A DNA stretch of 64,000 bases from Marivita sp041725935 (GTDB taxonomy: Bacteria; Pseudomonadota; Alphaproteobacteria; Rhodobacterales; Rhodobacteraceae): contig JBGRQD010000001.1 in NCBI GenBank assembly GCA_041725935.1, forward strand, positions 124,001-188,000. Direction: 5' to 3'. A model generated the notes under the pieces. It worked only from the letters and a program-made list of their open reading frames with translations, made no database searches and was not told the DNA's origin. Of this stretch, positions 27,244 to 35,836 are shown one piece after another. The number at the start of each line of letters is the position of its first letter. Positions within the stretch are counted from its first letter, which is position 1. Position numbers and translations under genes: made by a program.

Positions 27244-28428
27244 ATGATGAAACCCACCCTGATGCGTCCCGGCGGTCTGCCGTATTCCGCGTCCACCTCT
27301 GTGGTGACACCGCTGATGCCGTCGGTGGTCTATGCCAGCGACACTCCGGATCAGCTGGATGACCAGTACGAGGGTCGCACCGAGGGCTATACCTACGCGC
27401 GTGAAGGTCATCCCAACGCGGATGTGCTGGCGCGCCGGATCAATGCAATGGAGGCTGCGCCGCAACCGGGACTGGTGCTTGGGTCCGGCATGGCCGCGGT
27501 GACGGCGGTTCTGCTGGGGCTGTGCAAGGCCGGCGACCATGTGGTGGGCGGAGATCAACTTTATGGCCGCAGCCTTCGCATGATGCGCGACGACCTGCCC
27601 AGGCTGGGGATCGAAACCTCGCTCGCCGATCCGACCGACGCAGCGGCGGTGGCGGCGGCCTTGAAGCCCAACACCCGCCTGGTGTTGATCGAGGTGGTGT
27701 CGAACCCAACGCTGCGGATCGCGGATGTGCAGGGCATCGCGGATCTGTGCCGCGAGAAGGGCGTGCTGCTGGTGGTGGACAACACGTTCACCACGCCGCG
27801 CGCCGTCATGCCGTTCGAACTGGGCGCGGATGTCGTGCTGCATTCGGTGACCAAGTTGCTGGCCGGACATTCGGATGTGACCTTGGGTTGGGTTGCCGCG
27901 CGCGAGGCCGCCGATGCCAAGGCGATCTATGATTTCGCCGTCACCACCGGCATGACGCCCAGCCCGTTCGATTGCTGGCTGGCCGAGCGCGGGCTGATGT
28001 CGTTCGACCTGCGCTTTGACCGCGCCGAATCCAACGCCGCGCGGCTGGCCGATCACCTGGCCGGTCAGTCTCTGGTCAAGCGGGTGCTGTATCCGACACG
28101 GCCCGACCACCCGGACCGCGCCCGCGCACAGGGTCTGCTGAAGGGGCGCGGGTGCAACATGGTGAGTTTCGAACTGAACGGGGGCAGGGCCGAGGCCAAC
28201 GACTTTACCCAAGGCGCGCACCAGATCGCCTTTGCGCCAACGCTTGGCGATGTGGGCACCACCCTGTCGCATCCTGCATCCTCGTCGCACCGGGGACTGA
28301 CACCCGAGGGCCGCGCCAAGCTGGGCATGACCGAAGGGTTCTTCCGGGTGTCCGTCGGGCTCGAAGATCCGGATGCTCTGATCGCGGCCTTCGACGCGGG
28401 GCTTGCCGCGGTGGCCGCAGCAAAATGA
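27244..28428 (+). CDS. PLP-dependent trans-sulfuration enzyme (cystathionine gamma-synthase/beta-lyase type)
   Basis: This 394-residue Cys/Met metabolism enzyme is of fold type I. The pyridoxal lysine is Lys204 in LHSVTKLLAGHSD. GSGMAAVTAVLLGL, the cofactor-binding GDQLYGRS and the C-terminal SHPASSSHRGLTPEGRAK with RVSVGLEDPDALIAAF are typical of the family. I cannot separate gamma-synthase, beta-lyase and gamma-lyase activity by eye. It starts at ATG 27244 with GGAGA upstream, divergent from psuK. Its TGA overlaps the ATG of phoR, an unusual coupling of a metabolic gene to a phosphate sensor. Confidence 0.88.
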   Translation: MMKPTLMRPGGLPYSASTSVVTPLMPSVVYASDTPDQLDDQYEGRTEGYTYAREGHPNADVLARRINAMEAAPQPGLVLGSGMAAVTAVLLGLCKAGDHVVGGDQLYGRSLRMMRDDLPRLGIETSLADPTDAAAVAAALKPNTRLVLIEVVSNPTLRIADVQGIADLCREKGVLLVVDNTFTTPRAVMPFELGADVVLHSVTKLLAGHSDVTLGWVAAREAADAKAIYDFAVTTGMTPSPFDCWLAERGLMSFDLRFDRAESNAARLADHLAGQSLVKRVLYPTRPDHPDRARAQGLLKGRGCNMVSFELNGGRAEANDFTQGAHQIAFAPTLGDVGTTLSHPASSSHRGLTPEGRAKLGMTEGFFRVSVGLEDPDALIAAFDAGLAAVAAAK

Positions 28429-29474
28429 CCGCCGCGCCCCGCGATATCCTGATGGTGCTGGGCATTCCGGCGGTGCTGATCGCGCCGGATGACCGGATCT
28501 TTGCCGTCAACTCGGCAGCCGAATTGCTTCTGGGCAAGAATATCGAGGGGCGGCATTACATCACCGCTTTGCGCCAGCCGACCCTGCTGGACATGATCGA
28601 ACAGGTGCGGCGCGACGGCACACAGCGCGACGCCCGCTACATGACCAATGACGGGCAGCACGACATCACCTATCGCGTCACGGCGGGTGCGGTGCCGATG
28701 AAGGGGCAGACGGGCATTCTCGTGTCCTTCGAGGACATCACCCCGATGGAGCAGGCGGGCCAGATGCGACGAGATTTCGTCGCCAATGTGAGCCACGAGC
28801 TGCGCACGCCGTTGACGGCCTTGCTGGGGTTCATCGAAACGCTGCAAGGCCCAGCACGCAACGACGTAAAAGCTCAGGAACGCTTTCTTGGCATCATGGG
28901 TGCCGAGGCCGAACGGATGAACCGGCTCGTGTCGGACCTGCTGTCCCTGAGCCGCGTCGAGGCCGAGGAGCGCGTCCGCCCGGCCGATAGCGTCGATCTG
29001 GGCACGGTGATCGAGCAGACTCGCCACAGCCTTGCCCAGCTGGCCGAAGAGGCCGGGATCGAGATGTCGCTGCACCTGCCACCCGAGCGGGTGGTGGTGC
29101 CCGGCGATGCCGACCAGTTGCGCCAGGTCCTGACCAACCTTGTCGAAAACGCTCTGAAATATTCCGGCAAGGGCACGTTCGTGCGCATGAGCCTCGGCAT
29201 CCCGGATTATGAAACGCGGCTGCGCGGGCTGGGCGTGCGCGTTGAAGTCAGCGACACGGGGCCGGGCATCGACGCGGTGCACCTGCCGCGCCTGACCGAA
29301 CGGTTTTACCGGGTGGACAGTCACCGCTCCCGCGAACTGGGCGGCACCGGGCTGGGTCTGGCCATCGTCAAGCACATCGTCAACCGCCATCGTGGCCGTT
29401 TGCAGGTGGATAGCACGATCGGGAAGGGCACGACCTTTACCGTGATCCTGCCGATGGATCGACGACCCGAGTGA
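28425..29474 (+). CDS. phoR: phosphate regulon sensor kinase PhoR (soluble form)
   Basis: This 349-residue histidine kinase controls PhoB. An N-terminal PAS domain (about 10-105) is followed by a HisKA domain with the phosphorylated His124 in FVANVSHELRTPLTALLGF. The HATPase has NLVENALKYSGKG, DTGPGI and the G2 box GGTGLGLAIVKHIVNRH, the hallmark of PhoR. No membrane segment is seen, unlike E. coli PhoR, so it should sense through PhoU/Pst partners in the cytoplasm. The start overlaps the upstream gene (ATGA). It is convergent with phoB rather than in the pst operon. Confidence 0.92.
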   Translation: MTAAPRDILMVLGIPAVLIAPDDRIFAVNSAAELLLGKNIEGRHYITALRQPTLLDMIEQVRRDGTQRDARYMTNDGQHDITYRVTAGAVPMKGQTGILVSFEDITPMEQAGQMRRDFVANVSHELRTPLTALLGFIETLQGPARNDVKAQERFLGIMGAEAERMNRLVSDLLSLSRVEAEERVRPADSVDLGTVIEQTRHSLAQLAEEAGIEMSLHLPPERVVVPGDADQLRQVLTNLVENALKYSGKGTFVRMSLGIPDYETRLRGLGVRVEVSDTGPGIDAVHLPRLTERFYRVDSHRSRELGGTGLGLAIVKHIVNRHRGRLQVDSTIGKGTTFTVILPMDRRPE

Positions 29475-29511
29475 ATGTTTTTGAAAGACAGACGTTTCGG
29501 TTGGCACAAAC

Positions 29512-29537
29512 CGGATGATGCGTTGACGCATCATCCG
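29512..29537. other. long hairpin between phoR and phoB
   Basis: CGGATGATGCG pairs perfectly with CGCATCATCCG over 11 bases around TTGA, between the two convergent genes. Neither strand has a good T run directly after the stem, so it may be a bidirectional pause/stability element rather than a classic terminator. Confidence 0.55.
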
Positions 29538-29551
29538 AAAAATTGCGGCCT

Positions 29552-30241
29552 TCAGCCCAAAGCATACCCGGCGCCACGCACGGTGCGCAGAGGGTCGAGG
29601 CCGCCGGCCATGGTGAGCGATTTCCGCAGGCGGCCGATATGCACGTCCACCGTACGTGTATCGACATAGATGTCACGGCCCCAGACGCGGTCCAGAAGCT
29701 GCTCGCGTGACCAGACGCGGCCCGGTTTTTCCATCAGCGTGGACAGCAGGCGGAACTCGGTCGGGCCCAACTTGACCTCGGATCCGCTGCGGGTCACCCG
29801 GTGGGTTTCCGAATCCAGAATGATATCATCAAACTCTAGTCGCAGACCTGCCGCGGCGGGACGTGTGCGTCGCAACTGAGCGCGCACCCGCGCCATCAGT
29901 TCGACCACGGAATAGGGCTTGATCACGTAATCATCGGCGCCGGTTTCCAGCCCGCGCACGCGGTCCACCTCTTCGGAGCGTGCCGAGAGCATGATGATCG
30001 GCACATTGCGCGTGTCGGCGCGGGTCTTGAGTTGGCGGCACACCTCGATCCCGGACACGTTGGGCAACATCCAGTCCAGCACGATGATGTCGGGCTGTTC
30101 CTCGTCGACGAGGATCAGCGCCTCTTCGCCGTTCTCGGCCTTGGCGACGCGAAAGCCCTCTGCCTCGAGGTTGTAGCCCAGAACCTCGCGCTGCGCGGGT
30201 TCGTCTTCGACGACCAGAACTGTGGGCTGGACGCTGTTCAT
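29552..30241 (-). CDS. phoB: phosphate regulon response regulator PhoB
   Basis: This 229-residue OmpR/PhoB-type regulator activates PHO-box promoters. The receiver domain has the acidic pair in VVEDEPAQ, the phospho-acceptor Asp56 in IVLDWMLPNVSG and the K-P switch (DDYVIKPYSV). The winged-helix domain has LGPTEFRLLSTLMEKPGRVWSREQLLDRVWG and VDVHIGRLRKSL. It is the last gene of the pstSCAB-phoU-phoB operon, three bases after phoU. The receiver and wHTH pattern is PhoB-like, and gene context confirms it. Confidence 0.97.
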   Translation of the reverse strand: MNSVQPTVLVVEDEPAQREVLGYNLEAEGFRVAKAENGEEALILVDEEQPDIIVLDWMLPNVSGIEVCRQLKTRADTRNVPIIMLSARSEEVDRVRGLETGADDYVIKPYSVVELMARVRAQLRRTRPAAAGLRLEFDDIILDSETHRVTRSGSEVKLGPTEFRLLSTLMEKPGRVWSREQLLDRVWGRDIYVDTRTVDVHIGRLRKSLTMAGGLDPLRTVRGAGYALG

Positions 30242-30244
30242 ATG

Positions 30245-30982
30245 TTAGACCCCTCGGCTTTCCATCGAAGACAACCCAATATCGGTCGAGGTGGTGTCTA
30301 CTTTTTGACGCGGCTCCTCGGGCTTTTCGCCGGTGACAAGGAACACAACCTGTTCGGCGATCGACGTCACATGATCGCCCATGCGCTCGATGTTCTTGGC
30401 GATGAAATGCAGATGCATGCAGGGTGTGATGTTGCGCGGGTCTTCCAGCATGAAGGTCAGGAATTCGCGGAACAACGTGTTGTACATCTGGTCGATGTCC
30501 ACGTCGCGTTCGATCACGTCACGGGCCAGCGCCTCATCGCGCTGGATATACGCGTCGAGCGCGTCCTTCAGCATGATCTGCACGTCGCGGGACATGCGCC
30601 GCAATTGCGAGGCCGATCCGTTCATCACGGGCATGGACATCAGAACCGCATTGCGTTTGGCAAGGTTCTTGGCCAGATCGCCGATCCGTTCGAGATTGGC
30701 GCTCATCCGCATCACCGACAGGATGACCCGCAGGTCGATGGCGGTGGGGGCGCGCAGCGCGATGACGCGGGCGGCTTCCTCGTTCAGAAGCTCTTCGAGA
30801 TCGTCGATGACGCGGTCATTGGCACGGACCTGATCGGCCAGTTCTTGATCGCGGGTTTCGAGCGCTTGGGCAGCATCGAGGATCGCCTGTTCCACGAGGC
30901 CACCCATCTTCATGATCCGGGCCTGGATGCCCTCCAGATCGCGGTCGAATGCGCTTGAGATATGATCTTGCGTGGGGGTCAC
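30245..30982 (-). CDS. phoU: phosphate transport regulator PhoU
   Basis: This 245-residue all-helical protein bridges the Pst transporter and PhoR, shutting off the Pho response when phosphate is plentiful. Two PhoU repeats are seen: DLRVILSVMRMSANLERIGDLAKN and HLHFIAKNIERMGDHVTSIAE, each with the metal-binding ExxxD pattern. I chose GTG 30982 (MTPTQDHISSAFDRDLEGIQ), which leaves a four-base gap after pstB. The frame runs on upstream to 31081, but that part overlaps pstB and is not PhoU-like. Confidence 0.94.
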   Translation of the reverse strand: MTPTQDHISSAFDRDLEGIQARIMKMGGLVEQAILDAAQALETRDQELADQVRANDRVIDDLEELLNEEAARVIALRAPTAIDLRVILSVMRMSANLERIGDLAKNLAKRNAVLMSMPVMNGSASQLRRMSRDVQIMLKDALDAYIQRDEALARDVIERDVDIDQMYNTLFREFLTFMLEDPRNITPCMHLHFIAKNIERMGDHVTSIAEQVVFLVTGEKPEEPRQKVDTTSTDIGLSSMESRGV

Positions 30983-30986
30983 GATA

Positions 30987-31784
30987 TTATCCAATCCGTC
31001 CGGTGATGTAGCTTTCGGTGCGGCTGTCTTCGGGGTTCGTGAAAATCTTGGTGGTGTCGTCGTATTCGACAAGATTGCCAAGGTGGAAGAACGCGGTCTT
31101 CTGGCTGACCCGGGCGGCCTGTTGCATCGAGTGGGTCACGATCACTACCGCGTAGTTCTGACGCAGCTCGTCGATCAGTTCCTCGACCTGGGCGGTCGCG
31201 ATGGGGTCAAGCGCCGAGCAGGGCTCGTCCATCAGAAGCACTTCGGGTTCGGTCGCCACGGCGCGGGCGATGCAAAGACGCTGCTGCTGACCACCCGACA
31301 GGCCGGTGCCCGGCGATTGCAGACGGTCTTTGACCTCGTCCCAGATGGCGCCACGGCGCAGGGCGCGTTCGACGATGTCATCCAGTTCGGCCTTGTTGCG
31401 GGCCATGCCGTGGATCTTGGGGCCATACGCGACGTTGTCGTAGATCGACTTGGGAAACGGGTTCGGCTTCTGGAACACCATGCCGACCTTGGCGCGCAAT
31501 TGCACCGGATCGACACGCTTGTCGTAGATGTCGTCGCCGTCGATCAGGATATCGCCCTCGACGCGGCAGATGTCGATCGTGTCGTTCATCCGGTTGATGC
31601 AGCGCAGGAACGTGGATTTGCCGCAGCCCGACGGGCCGATGAAGGCGGTCACGGTGTTGTTCTCGATCTCGACCGACACGTTCTTGATCGCGTGAGTTTC
31701 ACCGTAATAGACCTGCACGTCCTTGGCTTTGATTTTGACGTCAGTCACGGCCGTCTCCTGTTTGAAATGTGGTGCATCGTACAT
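30987..31784 (-). CDS. pstB: phosphate ABC transporter ATP-binding protein PstB
   Basis: This 265-residue ATPase powers phosphate import with PstA/PstC. The Walker A motif reads GPSGCGKSTFLR, the signature motif LSGGQQQRLCIARA, Walker B VLLMDEPCSALDP, and the H-loop IVTHSMQQ. PstB-specific features are GMVFQKPNPFPKSIYDNVAYGP and the N-terminal DVQVYYGETHAIKNV. AAGGA lies 10 bases before the ATG. It is followed by phoU and preceded by pstA with a 15-base spacer. Confidence 0.97.
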   Translation of the reverse strand: MYDAPHFKQETAVTDVKIKAKDVQVYYGETHAIKNVSVEIENNTVTAFIGPSGCGKSTFLRCINRMNDTIDICRVEGDILIDGDDIYDKRVDPVQLRAKVGMVFQKPNPFPKSIYDNVAYGPKIHGMARNKAELDDIVERALRRGAIWDEVKDRLQSPGTGLSGGQQQRLCIARAVATEPEVLLMDEPCSALDPIATAQVEELIDELRQNYAVVIVTHSMQQAARVSQKTAFFHLGNLVEYDDTTKIFTNPEDSRTESYITGRIG

Positions 31785-31799
31785 GGGGCAGGGTCCTTT

Positions 31800-33125
31800 T
31801 TACCAGCGGCGCTCGAAGCGACGGCGCAGAATGATGGCAATGATGTTCATCGTCAGCAGGAAAATCAGCAGAATGATGATCCCGCCCCAGGCCTTTTCGT
31901 AGAATCCGGGATCGGCACGCGACGCCCAGGTGTAGATTTGCGCGGGCATCGCGGAGTTTGCATCCACAAAGCCTGACGCGATGCCTTCGGGATAGGCCCG
32001 CGCGATGAAGCCCACCATGCCGATCAGCAGCAGCGGTGCAGTTTCACCCAGCGCCTGTGCCAGACCGATGATGGTGCCGGTCAGGATGCCGGGGGCCGCC
32101 AAAGGCAGAACGTGATGGAACACCGTCTGCATCTTGGAGGCACCGACACCCAGCGCGGCTTCGCGGATCGAGGGCGGCACTGCCTTGAGCGATGCGCGGG
32201 TCGAGATGATGATCGTCGGCAAGGTCATCAGAGTCAGCACGAGACCACCCACCAGCGGAGCCGATTGTGGCAGGCTCATGAACTGGATGAACACGGCCAG
32301 ACCGAGGATGCCGAACACGATGGACGGCACCGCCGCGAGGTTCGAAATGTTGACTTCGATCAGGTCAGTGAACCAGTTCTGAGGTGCGAATTCCTCGAGG
32401 TAGATCGACGCGGCCACGCCGATGGGCAGCGACAGGGCCAAAACCACCAGCATCATGAAGAACGACCCGATGACCGACACGCCGATCCCGGCGCCGCCGG
32501 GGTTATCCACGCCGGAATCCGATCCGGTGATGAAGTTCCAGTTGAAGTTGCGCACGATGATGCCGCTATCGGCCAGCGCGTCGACAAGATCAAGGTCGGA
32601 GGCTTCAAAGAAACGGCTGTCCACCACCGAGTCGCGGGTGACTCGGCCCTTGAAGTAGCCGTCCACACGAGAGGAGGCGGGCAGGCTGAAGGTGACGGGC
32701 TGGCCGATCTGGTCCGGGTTCGCACGATAGTACTCGCGGATGATGTTGCCGGGCTTGCCCAGAAGACGCTCGATGATCGCGGCATCGAATGCGACCGACA
32801 CGCCTTTTTCCGAAAGCTCTTCGGCAAGTTTGCCGATGAAGATCTCTTCATAGGCCTTGGTCTTGAGAACCTGACTTTCAGCCGCGTCGAATTCCTCTTG
32901 TGTGAGGACGAATTCAAGCTGCATCTCGGCCTGCGTGAAGGCCGGAATACCCGAACGCAGGATCGACACGGTCAGCACAACGAGGAAGAAGATGCCGATC
33001 AGGATCGCCACGAGACCATACGCCTTGAAGCGTTTTTCGGCAGCGTTGCGCTTCTTGGTGCGCGCGTCGACGGTGGTCAGACGGCCCTTTATCGGGGCGG
33101 TGTTGTCCATGCTTGCGTCGGTCAT
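31800..33125 (-). CDS. pstA: phosphate ABC transporter permease PstA
   Basis: This 441-residue inner-membrane permease is longer than E. coli PstA (about 296). It carries an extended first part: one membrane segment at about 35-55, then a roughly 150-residue periplasmic region. The conserved core follows, with FMMLVVLALSLPIGVAASIYLEEF, SIVFGILGLAVFIQ and the ATPase-contacting loop LKAVPPSIREAALGVGASKMQTVFHHVLP. The long form is usual in alphaproteobacteria. The start overlaps the end of pstC by four bases (ATGA). Confidence 0.95.
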   Translation of the reverse strand: MTDASMDNTAPIKGRLTTVDARTKKRNAAEKRFKAYGLVAILIGIFFLVVLTVSILRSGIPAFTQAEMQLEFVLTQEEFDAAESQVLKTKAYEEIFIGKLAEELSEKGVSVAFDAAIIERLLGKPGNIIREYYRANPDQIGQPVTFSLPASSRVDGYFKGRVTRDSVVDSRFFEASDLDLVDALADSGIIVRNFNWNFITGSDSGVDNPGGAGIGVSVIGSFFMMLVVLALSLPIGVAASIYLEEFAPQNWFTDLIEVNISNLAAVPSIVFGILGLAVFIQFMSLPQSAPLVGGLVLTLMTLPTIIISTRASLKAVPPSIREAALGVGASKMQTVFHHVLPLAAPGILTGTIIGLAQALGETAPLLLIGMVGFIARAYPEGIASGFVDANSAMPAQIYTWASRADPGFYEKAWGGIIILLIFLLTMNIIAIILRRRFERRW

Positions 33126-34594
33126 TCGTACTGCTCCCGGTATTTGCGCACGATGTAAAGTGCGAAGATATTGAGCCCAAGCGTGATGATGAAGAGCGTC
33201 ATGCCAAGGGCAAAGGCGACAAGCGCTTCGGGTGAGGCGAAGTCGGAGTCGCCGGTCAGCTGCGACACGATCTTGGCGGTCACTGTTGTCATGGCTTCGA
33301 ACGGGTTGAGCGACAGTCGGGCAGCCGCACCAGCCCCAAGAACCACGATCATGGTCTCGCCGATAGCGCGGCTTGCGGCCAGAAGGATTGCGCCAACGAT
33401 GCCGGGCAGGGCGGCCGGCAGCACGACCTGACGGATTGTTTCGGATTGCGTGGCCCCCAGCCCGTAGGAGCCGTCGCGCATCGATTGCGGAACCGAGTTG
33501 ATGATGTCGTCCGACAACGAGGACACGAACGGAATCAGCATGATCCCCATGACCAGACCGGCGGTCATCACGGCGGTGCCGGACTGCATCCAGCCCAGAC
33601 CATCATCGCCAAAGACTTCGACCAGAAGCGGACCAACGGTCAGCAATGCAAAGAGGCCGTAAACGATGGTCGGGATACCGGCCAGCACTTCGAGCATCGG
33701 CTTGGCAAAGGCGCGGACGCGTTTGCTGGCATATTCGGACAGGTAGATCGCCGCGAAGAGGCCGATCGGCACGGCCACGATCAAAGCAACAATGGAGATG
33801 TAGAACGTGCCCCAGAGCAGCGGAATGATACCGAGGTCTGAATCGCCGCCACGGCCGGAAAAGCTGGGTGCCCAGTTGGTGCCGAAGAAGAATTCGGATG
33901 CCGGGTAAAGCCGGAAAAACTCAATGGTGTTGAACACGAGCGACAGGACAATGCCCAGCGTGGTCAGGATCGCGATGGAAGCCGCAGCGATGAGAAGGGC
34001 GCGCACGCCCTGTTCCACGACATTGCGAGCGCGGAAGTCGGGGTTGGTTTCCCGCACCGCCCACAAAGCGCCAGCGATGGCCGCCAGCAGCACGGCGATG
34101 GTCATGATCTGGTAGCCAATATCGTTGAGCACGCGGAACCGCTGAGCGGCGCGCAGGATCGGCTGGGTGATCTGCGAGGTGACGATGGCTCCCGAGTCGG
34201 ACAGGCGCTGTGTCACGTCGGAAATGTCGGCACGCGTGTTGCGCGCCTCATCCTCGGTCATGTTCCCGGTCGCGACTGCAAGGTCCAGCCCGCTGGCGGC
34301 GCGGCGTACTTCGGCCAGCACAAGGCCACGCGACGAACTCTCAGAAATCGCGGTGTCGGGGATCATGCCCGAGACCGTGTTGTTTACGAAGAACGGCTGC
34401 GCAAGAAGCCAGACTATAAGCAGGAACAGGGCAGGGATCGCAGCCTTCATCGCGGCATTGCTGCCGTAATACACCGGAAGAGAATGCAGGGAGCGTCGGT
34501 CCTGACCCGACATTGAAAGCACGCGCGCGCGGGTGAACACATAAGCCCCGGCGGAAATCGCGAGTACGAGCAGGAAAAGCCAGAGAAGTGGCAT
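33122..34594 (-). CDS. pstC: phosphate ABC transporter permease PstC
   Basis: This 490-residue permease has about eight membrane segments and is longer than E. coli PstC (319), with an N-terminal extension of two or three extra segments and a periplasmic region at about 75-140. The conserved core includes LWGTFYISIVALIVAVPIGLFAAIYLSEYA, GIPTIVYGLFALLT and the coupling loop SMRDGSYGLGATQSETIRQVVLP. It follows pstS after a terminator-like hairpin, so it is expected to be made at a lower level than PstS. Confidence 0.95.
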   Translation of the reverse strand: MPLLWLFLLVLAISAGAYVFTRARVLSMSGQDRRSLHSLPVYYGSNAAMKAAIPALFLLIVWLLAQPFFVNNTVSGMIPDTAISESSSRGLVLAEVRRAASGLDLAVATGNMTEDEARNTRADISDVTQRLSDSGAIVTSQITQPILRAAQRFRVLNDIGYQIMTIAVLLAAIAGALWAVRETNPDFRARNVVEQGVRALLIAAASIAILTTLGIVLSLVFNTIEFFRLYPASEFFFGTNWAPSFSGRGGDSDLGIIPLLWGTFYISIVALIVAVPIGLFAAIYLSEYASKRVRAFAKPMLEVLAGIPTIVYGLFALLTVGPLLVEVFGDDGLGWMQSGTAVMTAGLVMGIMLIPFVSSLSDDIINSVPQSMRDGSYGLGATQSETIRQVVLPAALPGIVGAILLAASRAIGETMIVVLGAGAAARLSLNPFEAMTTVTAKIVSQLTGDSDFASPEALVAFALGMTLFIITLGLNIFALYIVRKYREQYE

Positions 34595-34628
34595 GAGGCC
34601 CCCAGATTGTTCAGAGGAAATTCAGAAG

Positions 34629-34659
34629 AAAAAAGGAGGCGGCGATGCAAGCCGCCTCC
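34629..34659 (-). terminator. attenuator/terminator between pstS and pstC
   Basis: Read on the minus strand, GGAGGCGGC and GCCGCCTCC pair around a 7-base loop and are followed by TTTTTT, a full intrinsic terminator 25 bases after the pstS stop. Partial readthrough would give abundant PstS and little permease, as is common in binding-protein operons. Confidence 0.85.
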
Positions 34660-34683
34660 CGAATTGTCCGTATCGTCGGACGA

Positions 34684-35721
34684 TTACATGTCTGCGCCCA
34701 TGACCGCTTCGTCAGCGACCATCTGCTGTGTCTTTGCCAGCTCGGGGTCGGACACGAGGCCGTACTGAGCGAGCGGGCCGTTCGGGCCTGCCAGATCGTC
34801 GGACACGAAGAACTGAGCGAATTCCTTGAGACCCGGGATCACGCCGATATGTGCTTTCTTGACGTAGAAGAACAGCGGGCGGGACACGGGGTATTCACCA
34901 GAAGCGATTGTCTCGGTTGTCGGCTCGACACCGGACATTGTCGCGACCTTCAGCTTGTCCTGGTTGTTCTCGTAGAACGCCAGTCCGAACACACCGATGC
35001 CGTTTGTGTTGGCGTCGATACGTGCAAGTGTCTCGGTGTAGTCGCCGTCGATGTCGACCGACTTGCCGTCCTGACGCACGTCGAGGCAGGCGTCCTCGGC
35101 GTCGTCCTCGGACATGCCGCCGGCAACCATGGCTTCCATTGCGCCAGTGGCTTCGCAGCCGGCCAGCAGAACCTGCTCTTCGAATACTTCACGTGTGCCG
35201 TGCTTTGTGCCGGGGATGAACATCGCGATTTCCGCGTCCGGCAGATCGGCATTGAACTCGGCCCAGTTCTGGTAGTCGTTGTCGACCAGTGCGCCGTCCT
35301 TCATCACCTTTGCGCCGATGGCGTTGTAGATGTCGGAAGGAACAAATGCGTCGAACGCGGGACCGGACTGCTGCGAGGCAAACACGATGCCGTCATAGCC
35401 GATGCGGACTTCGATGATGTCGGTCACGCCTGCTTCGGCGCATGCCGCGACTTCGCCTTCGCGGATCGGGCGCGAGGAGTTTGCGATGTCGATGGTGTTC
35501 TCGCCAACGCCTTCACAGAAACGCTTGAGGCCCGAGGAGGAACCGCCCGATTCCACAACCGGTGTCGGGAAATCTGTGTTGTCGCCGAATGCTTCGGCCA
35601 CGATGGACGCGTAGGGCAGAACGGTCGAGGAACCGGCAACCTGCACGTTGTCACGGGCAGCTGCGGCTGTGGCGGACACTGCGGCGATCGCCAGTGCGGA
35701 TACAGAGAGTTTAACGGACAT
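34684..35721 (-). CDS. pstS: periplasmic phosphate-binding protein PstS
   Basis: This 345-residue periplasmic protein binds phosphate for PstCAB. A signal peptide is at about residues 1-23 (MSVKLSVSALAIAAVSATAA), followed by VAGSSTVLPYASIVAEAF with the conserved GSST phosphate contact. Further ligand-binding segments are VESGGSSSGLKRFC, IANSSRPI and FIPGTKHGTREVFE. The start at 35721 has AAGGAG upstream. A three-repeat PHO box lies about 80 bases upstream and a terminator-like hairpin follows. Confidence 0.95.
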   Translation of the reverse strand: MSVKLSVSALAIAAVSATAAAARDNVQVAGSSTVLPYASIVAEAFGDNTDFPTPVVESGGSSSGLKRFCEGVGENTIDIANSSRPIREGEVAACAEAGVTDIIEVRIGYDGIVFASQQSGPAFDAFVPSDIYNAIGAKVMKDGALVDNDYQNWAEFNADLPDAEIAMFIPGTKHGTREVFEEQVLLAGCEATGAMEAMVAGGMSEDDAEDACLDVRQDGKSVDIDGDYTETLARIDANTNGIGVFGLAFYENNQDKLKVATMSGVEPTTETIASGEYPVSRPLFFYVKKAHIGVIPGLKEFAQFFVSDDLAGPNGPLAQYGLVSDPELAKTQQMVADEAVMGADM

Positions 35722-35803
35722 AATGTCATCTCCTTGAGTTGGACATCTCTCGGCCATCCTCACGATGACCGTTGGCCGCCGGTCTAGTCGGCTTAGGACA
35801 TGC

Positions 35804-35836
35804 TTTTGTGACACTTACGTAACGGTTTCATGACAC
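35804..35836 (-). promoter_or_regulatory. PHO box (three 11-base repeats) upstream of pstS
   Basis: Read towards pstS, three consecutive 11-base units are GTGTCATGAAA, CCGTTACGTAA and GTGTCACAAAA. The outer two match the PhoB half-site CTGTCATAAA closely and the phasing is exact. This is the expected binding array for PhoB dimers replacing the -35 element. No clean -10 is identified. Confidence 0.85.
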
